DNA from: DUAL01 sp036012565
Lineage (GTDB): Bacteria; Bacteroidota; Bacteroidia; Flavobacteriales; BACL11
Reading direction: 5' to 3'
Length of the DNA stretch: 19,727 bases
NCBI GenBank assembly: GCA_036012565.1
Contig: DASCPP010000094.1
Location: 1 to 19,727, forward strand
The notes beneath the pieces were generated by a model. That model was not told the origin of the DNA, ran no database searches, and was given only the letters and a program-made list of their open reading frames with translations. The number at the start of each line of letters is the position of its first letter. The first letter of the stretch is position 1. This document shows, piece after piece, positions 7,897-14,897 of the stretch. The position numbers and the translations under genes were made by a program.

Positions 7897-9156
7897 TTAT
7901 AAACTAAATGCTGATTTAACTTCTGTTTGACAATCTAGTTTTTCCCAAGTAAAAGTTTCTACTTCAAAGTTTTTGTCTTGTCCATTTATTTTAAAAGTAA
8001 CTGTTTTATTCTCAGATTTTCTACCCATATGTCCGTAAGCAGCAGTTTCAGAATAAATGGGAGTTTTTAGTTTTAATCTCCTGATAATAGATGCAGGTTT
8101 CAAATTGAAACATGGCATATTTTTAACTGTTTCAGCAATCTCTCCATCGGTCATATTAACTTTTGCGGTTCCGTAAGTATCTACAAAGATTCCCATTGGC
8201 TCAGCAACACCAATTGCATAACTAACTTGCACTAGAATTCTTTCAGAAACTCCTGCAGCTACTAAGTTTTTAGCAATGTGCCTTGTAGCATAAGCAGCTG
8301 AGCGGTCTACTTTTGATGGGTCCTTTCCTGAAAAAGCACCACCTCCATGAGCTCCTTTTCCACCATATGTATCTACAATAATTTTTCTTCCAGTAAGTCC
8401 TGTGTCACCATGCGGTCCGCCAATCACAAATTTCCCTGTTGGATTTACATGGTATTTTTCACTTCCAAATAAAGTAGCATTTTCAGTAGATAATTGAGCT
8501 TTAATTCTTGGTATTAACAATTCTCTTACATCTTTTTCAATTTGCTCTTGCATTGGTTTTTCATCTGCAAAATCATCATGCTGAGTAGAGACTACAATGT
8601 CCGTAATTCTTTTTGGAGTATGATCATCATTATATTCTAAAGTAACTTGAGATTTTGAATCTGGTCGTAAGTATGTCATTTCAACTCCTTTCTTTCTAAT
8701 ATCAGCAAGTTCAATCAATATTTTATGAGAAATATCTAAGGCTAGTGGCATAAGATTTTCTGTTTCATTTGTTGCATAACCAAACATCATCCCTTGATCT
8801 CCTGCTCCTTGCTCTTTGTTTAGACCTTTGCCTTCTACAACACCTTGGTTAATATCAGGTGATTGCTCGTGAATAGCAGAAATTACACCACAACTATCAC
8901 CATCAAATTGATATTCTGATTTATCATAACCAATTTTTAAAATCACCTCTCTTGCAATTTTTTGTACATCAATATAAGCATCTGTTGTAACCTCTCCACT
9001 TAATACAGTAAGCCCTGTAGTTACTAGAGTTTCGCAAGCTACTTTCGAATCTGGATCTTGAGCTAAAAAATTATCTAACAATGCATCTGATATTTGGTCA
9101 GATACTTTGTCTGGGTGTCCTTCTGATACGGATTCTGATGTGAAATAATATGACAT
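7897..9156 (-). CDS. metK: S-adenosylmethionine synthetase
   Basis: MetK joins methionine and ATP to form SAM in the cytoplasm. The 419-residue product has the family signatures: GHPDKVSDQ (residues 13-21), the adenine-loop hexapeptide region GAGDQGMMFGYA, and the glycine-rich GGGAFSGKDPSKVDRS after GRKIIVDTYGG. The frame stays open upstream to 9276, but that 40-residue extension runs through the aptamer and has no family similarity. ATG 9156 gives the standard start MSYYFTSESVSEGHPDK. The length is normal for Bacteroidota, which have slightly longer MetK than E. coli. A SAM-II-type riboswitch lies in its leader and a terminator follows its stop, so it is probably monocistronic and repressed by its own product. 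It is divergent from metH-metF. Confidence 0.97.
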   Translation of the reverse strand: MSYYFTSESVSEGHPDKVSDQISDALLDNFLAQDPDSKVACETLVTTGLTVLSGEVTTDAYIDVQKIAREVILKIGYDKSEYQFDGDSCGVISAIHEQSPDINQGVVEGKGLNKEQGAGDQGMMFGYATNETENLMPLALDISHKILIELADIRKKGVEMTYLRPDSKSQVTLEYNDDHTPKRITDIVVSTQHDDFADEKPMQEQIEKDVRELLIPRIKAQLSTENATLFGSEKYHVNPTGKFVIGGPHGDTGLTGRKIIVDTYGGKGAHGGGAFSGKDPSKVDRSAAYATRHIAKNLVAAGVSERILVQVSYAIGVAEPMGIFVDTYGTAKVNMTDGEIAETVKNMPCFNLKPASIIRRLKLKTPIYSETAAYGHMGRKSENKTVTFKINGQDKNFEVETFTWEKLDCQTEVKSAFSL

Positions 9157-9186
9157 ATTCTTATATTTTTTATTTAATAATTTATT

Positions 9187-9198
9187 GGAAGATTTGGC
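9187..9198 (-). promoter_or_regulatory. Putative expression platform: anti-aptamer strand for metK
   Basis: The minus-strand sequence GCCAAATCTTCC, 31-42 nt before the metK ATG, is complementary to GGAAAGATTTGGC within the aptamer (9262-9250). Ten pairs are contiguous (GCCAAATCTT with AAGATTTGGC), then a one-base bulge, then two more. That aptamer strand holds the pseudoknot nucleotides, so this pairing and the SAM-binding fold should exclude each other. No T run follows the strand, so it does not look like a terminator; control may act at translation or RNA stability. Confidence 0.55.
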
Positions 9199-9214
9199 AA
9201 AATTTTTAAAAAAA

Positions 9215-9266
9215 TACTGTTTTAGCATTTTTTTTAGTGGTTGCAATAAGCCAAATCTTTCCACTT
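9215..9266 (-). promoter_or_regulatory. SAM-II-type riboswitch aptamer in the metK leader
   Basis: On the minus strand, AGTGG (9265-9261) pairs with CCACT (9240-9236) to form P1. It encloses a loop containing GATTTGGCTTATTGCAA, followed by an A-rich joining strand and TGCTAAAACAG. The order GATTT...ATTGCAA...P1...A-rich...GCTAAAA matches the SAM-II aptamer known upstream of met genes in alphaproteobacteria and some Bacteroidota. Loop TTTGGC can pair with the 3' GCTAAA (six pairs, one G·U) to form the expected H-type pseudoknot. The 3' edge is about 60 nt before the metK ATG, and a -7 box places the transcript start just before P1. Identification is by remembered consensus and by pairing; a covariance-model search would confirm it. 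Confidence 0.83.
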
Positions 9267-9273
9267 GGGTCGA

Positions 9274-9281
9274 CAAATTTA
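9274..9281 (-). promoter_or_regulatory. metK promoter -7 box (TAAATTTG)
   Basis: The minus-strand TAAATTTG is an exact match to TAnnTTTG. A start about 5 nt downstream (near 9269) would begin the transcript only a few bases before P1 of the SAM-II-type aptamer, as expected for a riboswitch leader. I see no clear -33 element at the normal distance. Confidence 0.55.
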
Positions 9282-9303
9282 AAAAAAATAATAAATAAAC
9301 ATA

Positions 9304-9335
9304 TTTGGCAAATAAAAAAAAATGCTGTTAATTTG
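9304..9335 (+). promoter_or_regulatory. metH-metF promoter (-33 TTTG, -7 TTAATTTG)
   Basis: TTTG at 9304-9307 and TTAATTTG at 9328-9335 are separated by 20 nt, which fits the Bacteroidota arrangement; the -7 box has one mismatch to TAnnTTTG. A start around 9341 would place the first bases of the transcript at P1 of the SAM-I aptamer (9343). The position relative to the aptamer is the best support. Confidence 0.5.
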
Positions 9336-9341
9336 CAGTTG

Positions 9342-9435
9342 ACTTATCAAGAAAGACGGAGGGATAGGCCCTTTGATGTCTTGGCAACCCTGAAAAGCTG
9401 GGTGCTAATTCCTACTCCAAATGGAGGAAGATGAG
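9342..9435 (+). promoter_or_regulatory. SAM-I (S-box) riboswitch in the metH-metF leader
   Basis: The sequence follows the S-box consensus closely: CTTATCAAGAAAGAC, GGAGGGATAGGCCC, TTTGATG, GGCAACC, GGTGCTAATTCCTACTCC and AGATGAG in order. P1 is CTTATC (9343-9348) with GATGAG (9430-9435, one U·G). P2a is AAGAC with GTCTT, with the GGA/GATG kink-turn elements between. P3 is ACCC with GGGT, and P4 is CTCC aaat GGAG. It binds SAM and normally switches its gene off. The downstream genes metH and metF fit that role. The platform downstream is not a clear terminator (see the weak hairpin at 9436-9466). Confidence 0.95.
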
Positions 9436-9466
9436 CGAAATTCATAAAATTTCCGAAATCTTTTTT
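9436..9466 (+). terminator. Weak hairpin with T6 tract after the SAM-I aptamer
   Basis: CGAAATT (9436-9442), loop about CATAA, and AATTTCCG form an A/T-rich stem with one bulged C. A T6 run occupies 9461-9466, about 5 nt past the stem. This could be a poor intrinsic terminator controlled by the S-box, but the stem is weak and not adjacent to the T run. Translational control of metH, whose ATG is at 9483, is equally possible. Confidence 0.25.
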
Positions 9467-9482
9467 GCTAGGTCCTATAATT

Positions 9483-12400
9483 ATGAGACAGGAAATAGAA
9501 CATATCTTAAAAGAAAGAATCTTAGTTCTTGATGGCGCTATGGGTACTATGATTCAGAGATATAAGTTGCAAGAGGAGGATTTCAGAGGAACTTATTTCC
9601 AAGATTCTGCATGCGACTTAAAAGGAAACAATGATTTGCTTTCCATTACAAGACCAGATGTGATAAAAGCAATTCATGCTGAATATCTGAATGCTGGAGC
9701 TGATATTATTGAAACAAATACTTTTAGTGGCACTTTTATTGCTCAAGCTGATTATAAATTAGAATCGGCAGTTTATGATATTAATTTTCAATCAGCAAAA
9801 ATTGCAAAAGAAGTTGCTGTAGAACATTCAACAGAAGATAAGCCCAGATTTGTTGCCGGCTCTATAGGTCCTACAAACAGAACGGCTTCTATTTCACCTG
9901 ATGTAGGAAACCCTGCATTCAGACATATAACTTTTGATGATTTAAAAGAAGCTTATAGAGAGCAAGTGATTGCTTTAATAGAGGGAGGGGTTGATTTATT
10001 ATTAGTTGAAACTGTTTTTGATACTTTAAATTGTAAGGCGGCTCTTTTTGCAATTCAGGAAGTTTTTGAAGTGAAAAACACGAAACTTCCTATTATGGTT
10101 TCAGGTACCATTACTGATGAAAGTGGCAGAACACTTTCAGGTCAAACCGCAGAAGCTTTCTTGAATTCTATTTCGCATTTACCACTATTGAGTGTAGGTT
10201 TTAACTGTGCTTTAGGAACAAGTGCAATGCGACCTTATATAAAAGAATTAGCTGATAAATCGGAATTTTTTATAAGTGCTTACCCAAATGCAGGGTTGCC
10301 AAATGAGATGGGGGAGTATGATGAAACAGCTGAGATAATGGCTGCTCAATTAGAAGATTTTATGAATTCTGGATTGGTTAATATTGTGGGCGGGTGTTGT
10401 GGTACAACACCTGACCATATTTCAGAATTTGCAAAACTTGCAAATAAAAATAGTCCTAGAAGAAAACCTCAATTGGAAACAAGAATGAAACTTTCAGGTT
10501 TAGAGGCTGTAATTATTACTCCTGAAAGTAATTTTGTAAATATTGGGGAAAGAACCAATGTAATGGGATCTGCAAAGTTCAGAAGGTTGATAAAAGCAGA
10601 TGATTTTGATCAGGCTCTTTCTGTCGCATTACAACAAGTTGATAGTGGTGCTCAAATTATTGATATTAATATGGATGATGGTTTAATTGATGGGGTGGAA
10701 TCCATGACACATTTTTTGAATTTGATTGCATCTGATCCTGATATTTCTCGTGTACCCATTATGATTGATTCTTCAAAATGGGAAATCATTGAGGTAGGAT
10801 TAAAATGTATTCAAGGGAAAGGAATTGTAAATTCTATTTCCTTAAAGGAAGATGAAGAAGCTTTTATTTCAAAAGCTAGAACAATTCTAAAATATGGTGC
10901 TGCTGTTGTTGTTATGGCTTTTGATGAGAAGGGGCAAGCAGTAAATTACTCAGACAAAATAAGAATATGTGAAAGAGCATACAAGATATTGGTAAATAAA
11001 GTAGGTTTCCCACCTCAGGATATCATTTTTGATCCAAATATCTTAACAGTAGCTACTGGGATAGAGGAACACAACAATTATGTAGTTGATTTTTTTAAAG
11101 CAACAAAATGGATAAAAGAAAATCTTCCTTACGTAAAGGTTAGTGGAGGCGTGAGTAATGTTTCTTTCTCTTTCAGAGGAAATAATGTGGTTCGAGAAGC
11201 CATGCATTCTTCTTTTTTATATCATGCAATAAAGAACGGAATGGATATGGGAATTGTAAATGCAGGTATGATTGAGGTTTATTCTGACATACCAAAAGAT
11301 TTACTTACTGCTGTAGAAGATGTTTTGCTTAATAAGGATGCTGGAGCTACAGAAAGATTGGTAGAAATTGCTGAAATTTACAAAGGAGGAGGTAAGAAAA
11401 GAGAGGAAAATCTGGATTGGAGAAATCAGTCAGTAGAAAAGAGATTAGCACATTCACTTGTAAAAGGAATTGTAACCTTTATTGATGAAGATACAGAAGA
11501 AGCAAGGCTAAAATTAGAAAAACCATTAGATGTTATTGAAGGTCCGTTAATGGATGGGATGAATATTGTTGGAGAACTTTTTGGCAATGGAAAAATGTTT
11601 TTGCCTCAAGTAGTGAAATCGGCTAGAGTTATGAAAAAATCAGTTGCACAATTAAGCCCTTATATTGAAGAGGATAAATCTGAAAAGTCAAATGCTGGAA
11701 AGATTTTATTGGCAACCGTAAAGGGTGATGTGCATGATATTGGAAAGAATATTGTTGGTGTAGTGCTTGCTTGTAATAATTTTGAGATTATTGATTTGGG
11801 CGTGATGGTTTCTGCCGACAAAATATTAGAACAAGCCAAAAAACACAAAGTAGATATTATTGGTTTGAGTGGTCTTATAACTCCATCCTTAGATGAAATG
11901 ATTCATGTGGCAGAAGAAATGCAAAGACAAGATTTTAATATTCCATTGATGATTGGAGGAGCTACAACATCTAAAGTTCATACTGCAGTAAAACTGATGG
12001 ATAAATACACAAACAATATCATCTTTCATGTATTGGATGCCTCAAAAGGAGTGAGTGCTTGTAGTAGTATTCTAGGTTCAAATTCTGAAGAATATAAATC
12101 AGAAATTAAATCAGATTACTTAGAGATAAAAGAGAATTATCTGCAGAGAAAAGAAGAAAAACAATTTATTTCCTTAGTTGAGGCAAGAAATAATTCCTTT
12201 AAGATAAATATAGATAAACAGTATAAAAAATTACCGAATAAGTTAGGCGTTAGTTTATTTGATTCTGCAAATATCTCAGATGTAATTCCATATATCGATT
12301 GGACTCCATTCTTTATTTCTTGGGAAATGAAAGGAAAGTATCCTGCAATTTTAGAAGATCAGAAGTATGGAGAGAGTGCTCAGAAATTATTTGAGGATGC

Positions 12401-13103
12401 AAATGAGATGTTGCAAAAGATACAAGACAAAAATTGGCTTAAATTGAAATCAATTGTGGGTATTTGGGAAGCAAAGAAAGAGAGTGATGATGTTGTCCTT
12501 TTAGGGAATGGAGAAAAAATAGAAACCTTTAATTTCTTGCGTCAGCAAGCTAAAAAAACGAAAAATAATTTGTGTTTGGCAGATTATATTTCAGAGAAAA
12601 ATGATTTTATAGGAGCTTTTGTTTGTACTGCCGGTTTAGAGATTGAAAAACAATTAGAAATTTTTAAAAATGATTTGGACGATTACAACAGTATTTTACT
12701 CAAATCTTTAGCTGATAGACTAGTAGAAGCACTCACTGAATATATGCACGAAAAGGTAAGAACAGAAATTTGGGGTTATTCATCTAATGAAAACTACCAG
12801 AATGATGATTTAATAAAGGAAAAATATGATGGAATTCGTCCTGCCCCTGGATATACTGCTTGTCCGGACCATATAGAGAAGTTAAAGATATTTAAACTCT
12901 TAGATGCAGAGAAAATAGGAGTAAGCCTAACAGAAAGTATGGCAATGTATCCTAATGCCACAGTAAGTGGATATTATTTCTCACATCCTGAAAGCAAATA
13001 TTTTAGTGTAGGTAAAATACAAAATGATCAAGTAGAAGATTATTCTAAACGAAAGAAACAAACAGTTGAAGAAACCCAGAAATGGTTAAGACAAAACATA
13101 TAA
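9483..13103 (+). CDS. metH: Cobalamin-dependent methionine synthase
   Basis: MetH transfers the methyl group of 5-methyl-THF via methylcobalamin to homocysteine, giving methionine. The 1206-residue product is full length with all modules. The homocysteine-binding domain has zinc ligands Cys242 (in GFNCALG), Cys305 and Cys306 (GGCCGT). The pterin-binding domain begins at about 350 (FVNIGERTNV). The cobalamin cap and B12 domain carry the ligand His751 in GDVHDIGKN. The C-terminal activation domain has RPAPGYTACPDH at about 1118, for SAM-dependent reactivation. Positions parallel E. coli MetH (Cys247/310/311, His759). The frame can start at TTG 9465, but ATG 9483 gives the usual N-terminus (MRQEIEHILKERILVLDGAMG) and clears the T6 tract. 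It lies under a SAM-I riboswitch, and metF follows after 4 nt. The cell must make or import B12. Confidence 0.97.
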   Translation: MRQEIEHILKERILVLDGAMGTMIQRYKLQEEDFRGTYFQDSACDLKGNNDLLSITRPDVIKAIHAEYLNAGADIIETNTFSGTFIAQADYKLESAVYDINFQSAKIAKEVAVEHSTEDKPRFVAGSIGPTNRTASISPDVGNPAFRHITFDDLKEAYREQVIALIEGGVDLLLVETVFDTLNCKAALFAIQEVFEVKNTKLPIMVSGTITDESGRTLSGQTAEAFLNSISHLPLLSVGFNCALGTSAMRPYIKELADKSEFFISAYPNAGLPNEMGEYDETAEIMAAQLEDFMNSGLVNIVGGCCGTTPDHISEFAKLANKNSPRRKPQLETRMKLSGLEAVIITPESNFVNIGERTNVMGSAKFRRLIKADDFDQALSVALQQVDSGAQIIDINMDDGLIDGVESMTHFLNLIASDPDISRVPIMIDSSKWEIIEVGLKCIQGKGIVNSISLKEDEEAFISKARTILKYGAAVVVMAFDEKGQAVNYSDKIRICERAYKILVNKVGFPPQDIIFDPNILTVATGIEEHNNYVVDFFKATKWIKENLPYVKVSGGVSNVSFSFRGNNVVREAMHSSFLYHAIKNGMDMGIVNAGMIEVYSDIPKDLLTAVEDVLLNKDAGATERLVEIAEIYKGGGKKREENLDWRNQSVEKRLAHSLVKGIVTFIDEDTEEARLKLEKPLDVIEGPLMDGMNIVGELFGNGKMFLPQVVKSARVMKKSVAQLSPYIEEDKSEKSNAGKILLATVKGDVHDIGKNIVGVVLACNNFEIIDLGVMVSADKILEQAKKHKVDIIGLSGLITPSLDEMIHVAEEMQRQDFNIPLMIGGATTSKVHTAVKLMDKYTNNIIFHVLDASKGVSACSSILGSNSEEYKSEIKSDYLEIKENYLQRKEEKQFISLVEARNNSFKINIDKQYKKLPNKLGVSLFDSANISDVIPYIDWTPFFISWEMKGKYPAILEDQKYGESAQKLFEDANEMLQKIQDKNWLKLKSIVGIWEAKKESDDVVLLGNGEKIETFNFLRQQAKKTKNNLCLADYISEKNDFIGAFVCTAGLEIEKQLEIFKNDLDDYNSILLKSLADRLVEALTEYMHEKVRTEIWGYSSNENYQNDDLIKEKYDGIRPAPGYTACPDHIEKLKIFKLLDAEKIGVSLTESMAMYPNATVSGYYFSHPESKYFSVGKIQNDQVEDYSKRKKQTVEETQKWLRQNI

Positions 13104-13107
13104 AATT

Positions 13108-14061
13108 ATGAAAGTAACAGAACATTTAAAAAATGCAAAACAAACCCTTTTCTCTTTTGAGATATTACCCCCACTAAAAGGAAAAAGTATCGATTCTATT
13201 TATAATTCTTTAGATCCTTTAATGGAGTTTAATCCTCCATTTATTGACGTAACTTATCACAGAGAAGAGTACGTCTATAAAAAAAGAAAGGATGGATTAC
13301 TGGAAAGAAGGTCTGTTAGAAAAAGACCTGGAACTGTTGGTATTTGTGCTGCTATCATGAATAAATATAATGTGGACACAGTACCTCATATTATTTGTGG
13401 AGGATTTAGCCAGGAAGAAACCGAGAATGCTTTAATTGATTTGGATTTCTTAGGAGTTGATAATGTGTTGGTATTAAGAGGAGATCCAATAAAAAATGAA
13501 ACTTACTTCACTCCAGAAGAAGGGGGACATAGTTACGCTTCTGAACTCTTGCAACAAGTGGATGGCATGAATAAAGGAATTTATTTGGATGAGGAATTAA
13601 AAAACTCTTCACCTACTGATTTTTGTATTGGAGTAGCTGGCTATCCTGAAAAACATTTTGAGGCAGCTAATATGGAATCGGATATTCATTTTTTAAAAAA
13701 GAAGGTGGAAGCAGGAGCGGATTACATAGTAACTCAAATGTTTTTTGATAATCAGAAGTATTTTGACTTTGTAAAATTATGTAGAGAAAACGACATAGAT
13801 GTCCCAATTATTCCTGGATTAAAACCTATATCAACAGAAAAGCAGTTGACACTATTGCCACACAGATTTAATCTGAATTTACCTAATGAATTAGTTGATG
13901 AAGTTCTGAAATGTAAATCGAATGAAGAGGTACGACAAGTAGGAGTGGAGTGGGCAATAAATCAGACTAAAGAATTAATTGAGTTTGGTGCACCTTGTGT
14001 TCATTTCTATACTATGGGAAGATCAGATAATGTGCAACAAATTGTTGGCAGCTTTTCTTAA
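13108..14061 (+). CDS. metF: 5,10-methylenetetrahydrofolate reductase
   Basis: MetF reduces 5,10-methylene-THF to 5-methyl-THF with FAD, supplying the methyl donor used by MetH. The 317-residue product is of normal bacterial length. It has the N-terminal FSFEILPP with the catalytic-type Glu18 (counterpart of Glu28 in E. coli), VLRGDP at the folate/flavin site, a TQMFFDNQKYFDF segment, and PGLKPI with the usual barrel pattern. It begins 4 nt after the metH stop and has no promoter of its own, so it is in the SAM-I-controlled metH-metF operon. Its stop overlaps the stop of the convergent gldA gene (the TAA and TTA share bases), with no terminator visible. Confidence 0.96.
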   Translation: MKVTEHLKNAKQTLFSFEILPPLKGKSIDSIYNSLDPLMEFNPPFIDVTYHREEYVYKKRKDGLLERRSVRKRPGTVGICAAIMNKYNVDTVPHIICGGFSQEETENALIDLDFLGVDNVLVLRGDPIKNETYFTPEEGGHSYASELLQQVDGMNKGIYLDEELKNSSPTDFCIGVAGYPEKHFEAANMESDIHFLKKKVEAGADYIVTQMFFDNQKYFDFVKLCRENDIDVPIIPGLKPISTEKQLTLLPHRFNLNLPNELVDEVLKCKSNEEVRQVGVEWAINQTKELIEFGAPCVHFYTMGRSDNVQQIVGSFS

Positions 14062-14759
14062 GAAGTTAGTTTTCTGAAATGATCTTCTAAATCAATATTA
14101 TTTTTTGTAAAATTACTAACAAGTTGGTCGTCTACAATCTTTCCATTATTGATAATAATAACTCTATTACACATTTTATCAACCTCTTGCATAATGTGAG
14201 TGGAAAGTAAAACGGTTTTATCTTGCCCGACTTGTTTTATTAGATTTCTTATTTCAACCAATTGATTCGGATCCAATCCTGTTGTAGGCTCATCTAAGAT
14301 TAAAATTTCAGGATTATGAATTAAGGTTGCTGCCAATCCAACTCTTTGCTTGTACCCTTTGGAAAGCTGACTGATTTTTTTGCTTTCTTCAGGTGTTAAT
14401 CCAGTCTGTTGAATAATTTCAGCAACTTTCATTTTAAGGTTGTCAACTTTATAAATATCGCCCACAAACAAAAGATATTCTTTAATATACATATCATTAT
14501 AAAGTGGGTTGTTTTCAGCTAAATAGCCAATTTTTGATTTTACTTTTAAATCTTCTTCTAATGTATCCAGATTGCAGATTTGTACTTTACCAGAGTCTTG
14601 TTGCAAATAAGACGTTATAATTTTCATAAGTGTAGATTTTCCAGCTCCATTTGGACCTATAAAACCAACTACTTCCCCCTTTTTTAACGAAAAGGAAACA
14701 TCAGCAAGTGCTTGTTGTTTACCGTAAAACTTATTGACTTTATTGATGTTGATTGACAT
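14058..14759 (-). CDS. gldA: ABC transporter ATPase, GldA-type gliding motility protein
   Basis: The 233-residue product is an ABC ATPase with Walker A GPNGAGKST (35-43), Q-loop region GYLAENNPLYNDMY, signature LSKGYKQR, Walker B LILDEP and switch His in STHIMQE. The combination GYLAENNPLYxDMY, GLTPEESKKISQLSKGYKQRVGLA and LDPNQLVEIRNLIKxVGxDKT is typical of GldA, the ATPase that works with membrane proteins GldF and GldG in Bacteroidota gliding and is linked to T9SS-dependent motility. gldF and gldG are not adjacent here; in many Flavobacteria gldA is also encoded apart from gldFG, so this need not be a loss. A related ABC-2 exporter ATPase with another partner is the alternative. It converges with metF (4-bp overlap of stops) and has a -7 box just upstream of its start. 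Confidence 0.8.
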   Translation of the reverse strand: MSININKVNKFYGKQQALADVSFSLKKGEVVGFIGPNGAGKSTLMKIITSYLQQDSGKVQICNLDTLEEDLKVKSKIGYLAENNPLYNDMYIKEYLLFVGDIYKVDNLKMKVAEIIQQTGLTPEESKKISQLSKGYKQRVGLAATLIHNPEILILDEPTTGLDPNQLVEIRNLIKQVGQDKTVLLSTHIMQEVDKMCNRVIIINNGKIVDDQLVSNFTKNNIDLEDHFRKLTS

Positions 14760-14763
14760 TAGG

Positions 14764-14771
14764 CAAATGTA
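14764..14771 (-). promoter_or_regulatory. gldA promoter -7 box (TACATTTG), leaderless geometry
   Basis: The minus-strand TACATTTG matches TAnnTTTG exactly and ends 4 nt before the gldA ATG at 14759, so transcription would begin at or beside the start codon. The rest of the 138-bp gap up to 14897 shows no ORF, terminator hairpin or repeat that I can support. Confidence 0.5.
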
Positions 14772-14897
14772 GAATAATGTGTTAATGTAGCAATATGAAA
14801 ATTAAAATTATCTTCTTTTCCTTATTAGAATTTGTGGAGCTCCCCATCTACTTCTTCAATAAGTGTTCCTATTCAATCCGGTATTAAACTTACACCA

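Noticed and set aside
9157..9276. A 40-residue N-terminal extension of MetK
   Set aside because: The extension translates the SAM-II-type aptamer and its platform; MetK proteins begin at the MSYYFTSESVSEGHPDK start at 9156.
9237..9434. A 65-codon plus-strand open frame between metK and metH
   Set aside because: It runs straight through the SAM-I aptamer and promoter; its sequence is dictated by conserved riboswitch bases and has no protein-like character.
9465..9482. TTG start giving six extra residues on MetH
   Set aside because: It begins within the T6 tract; the ATG at 9483 gives the family N-terminus.
14836..14843. Palindrome GGAGCTCC in the gap before gldA
   Set aside because: An isolated 8-bp palindrome with no T run, no second copy and no link to a promoter; chance is sufficient.
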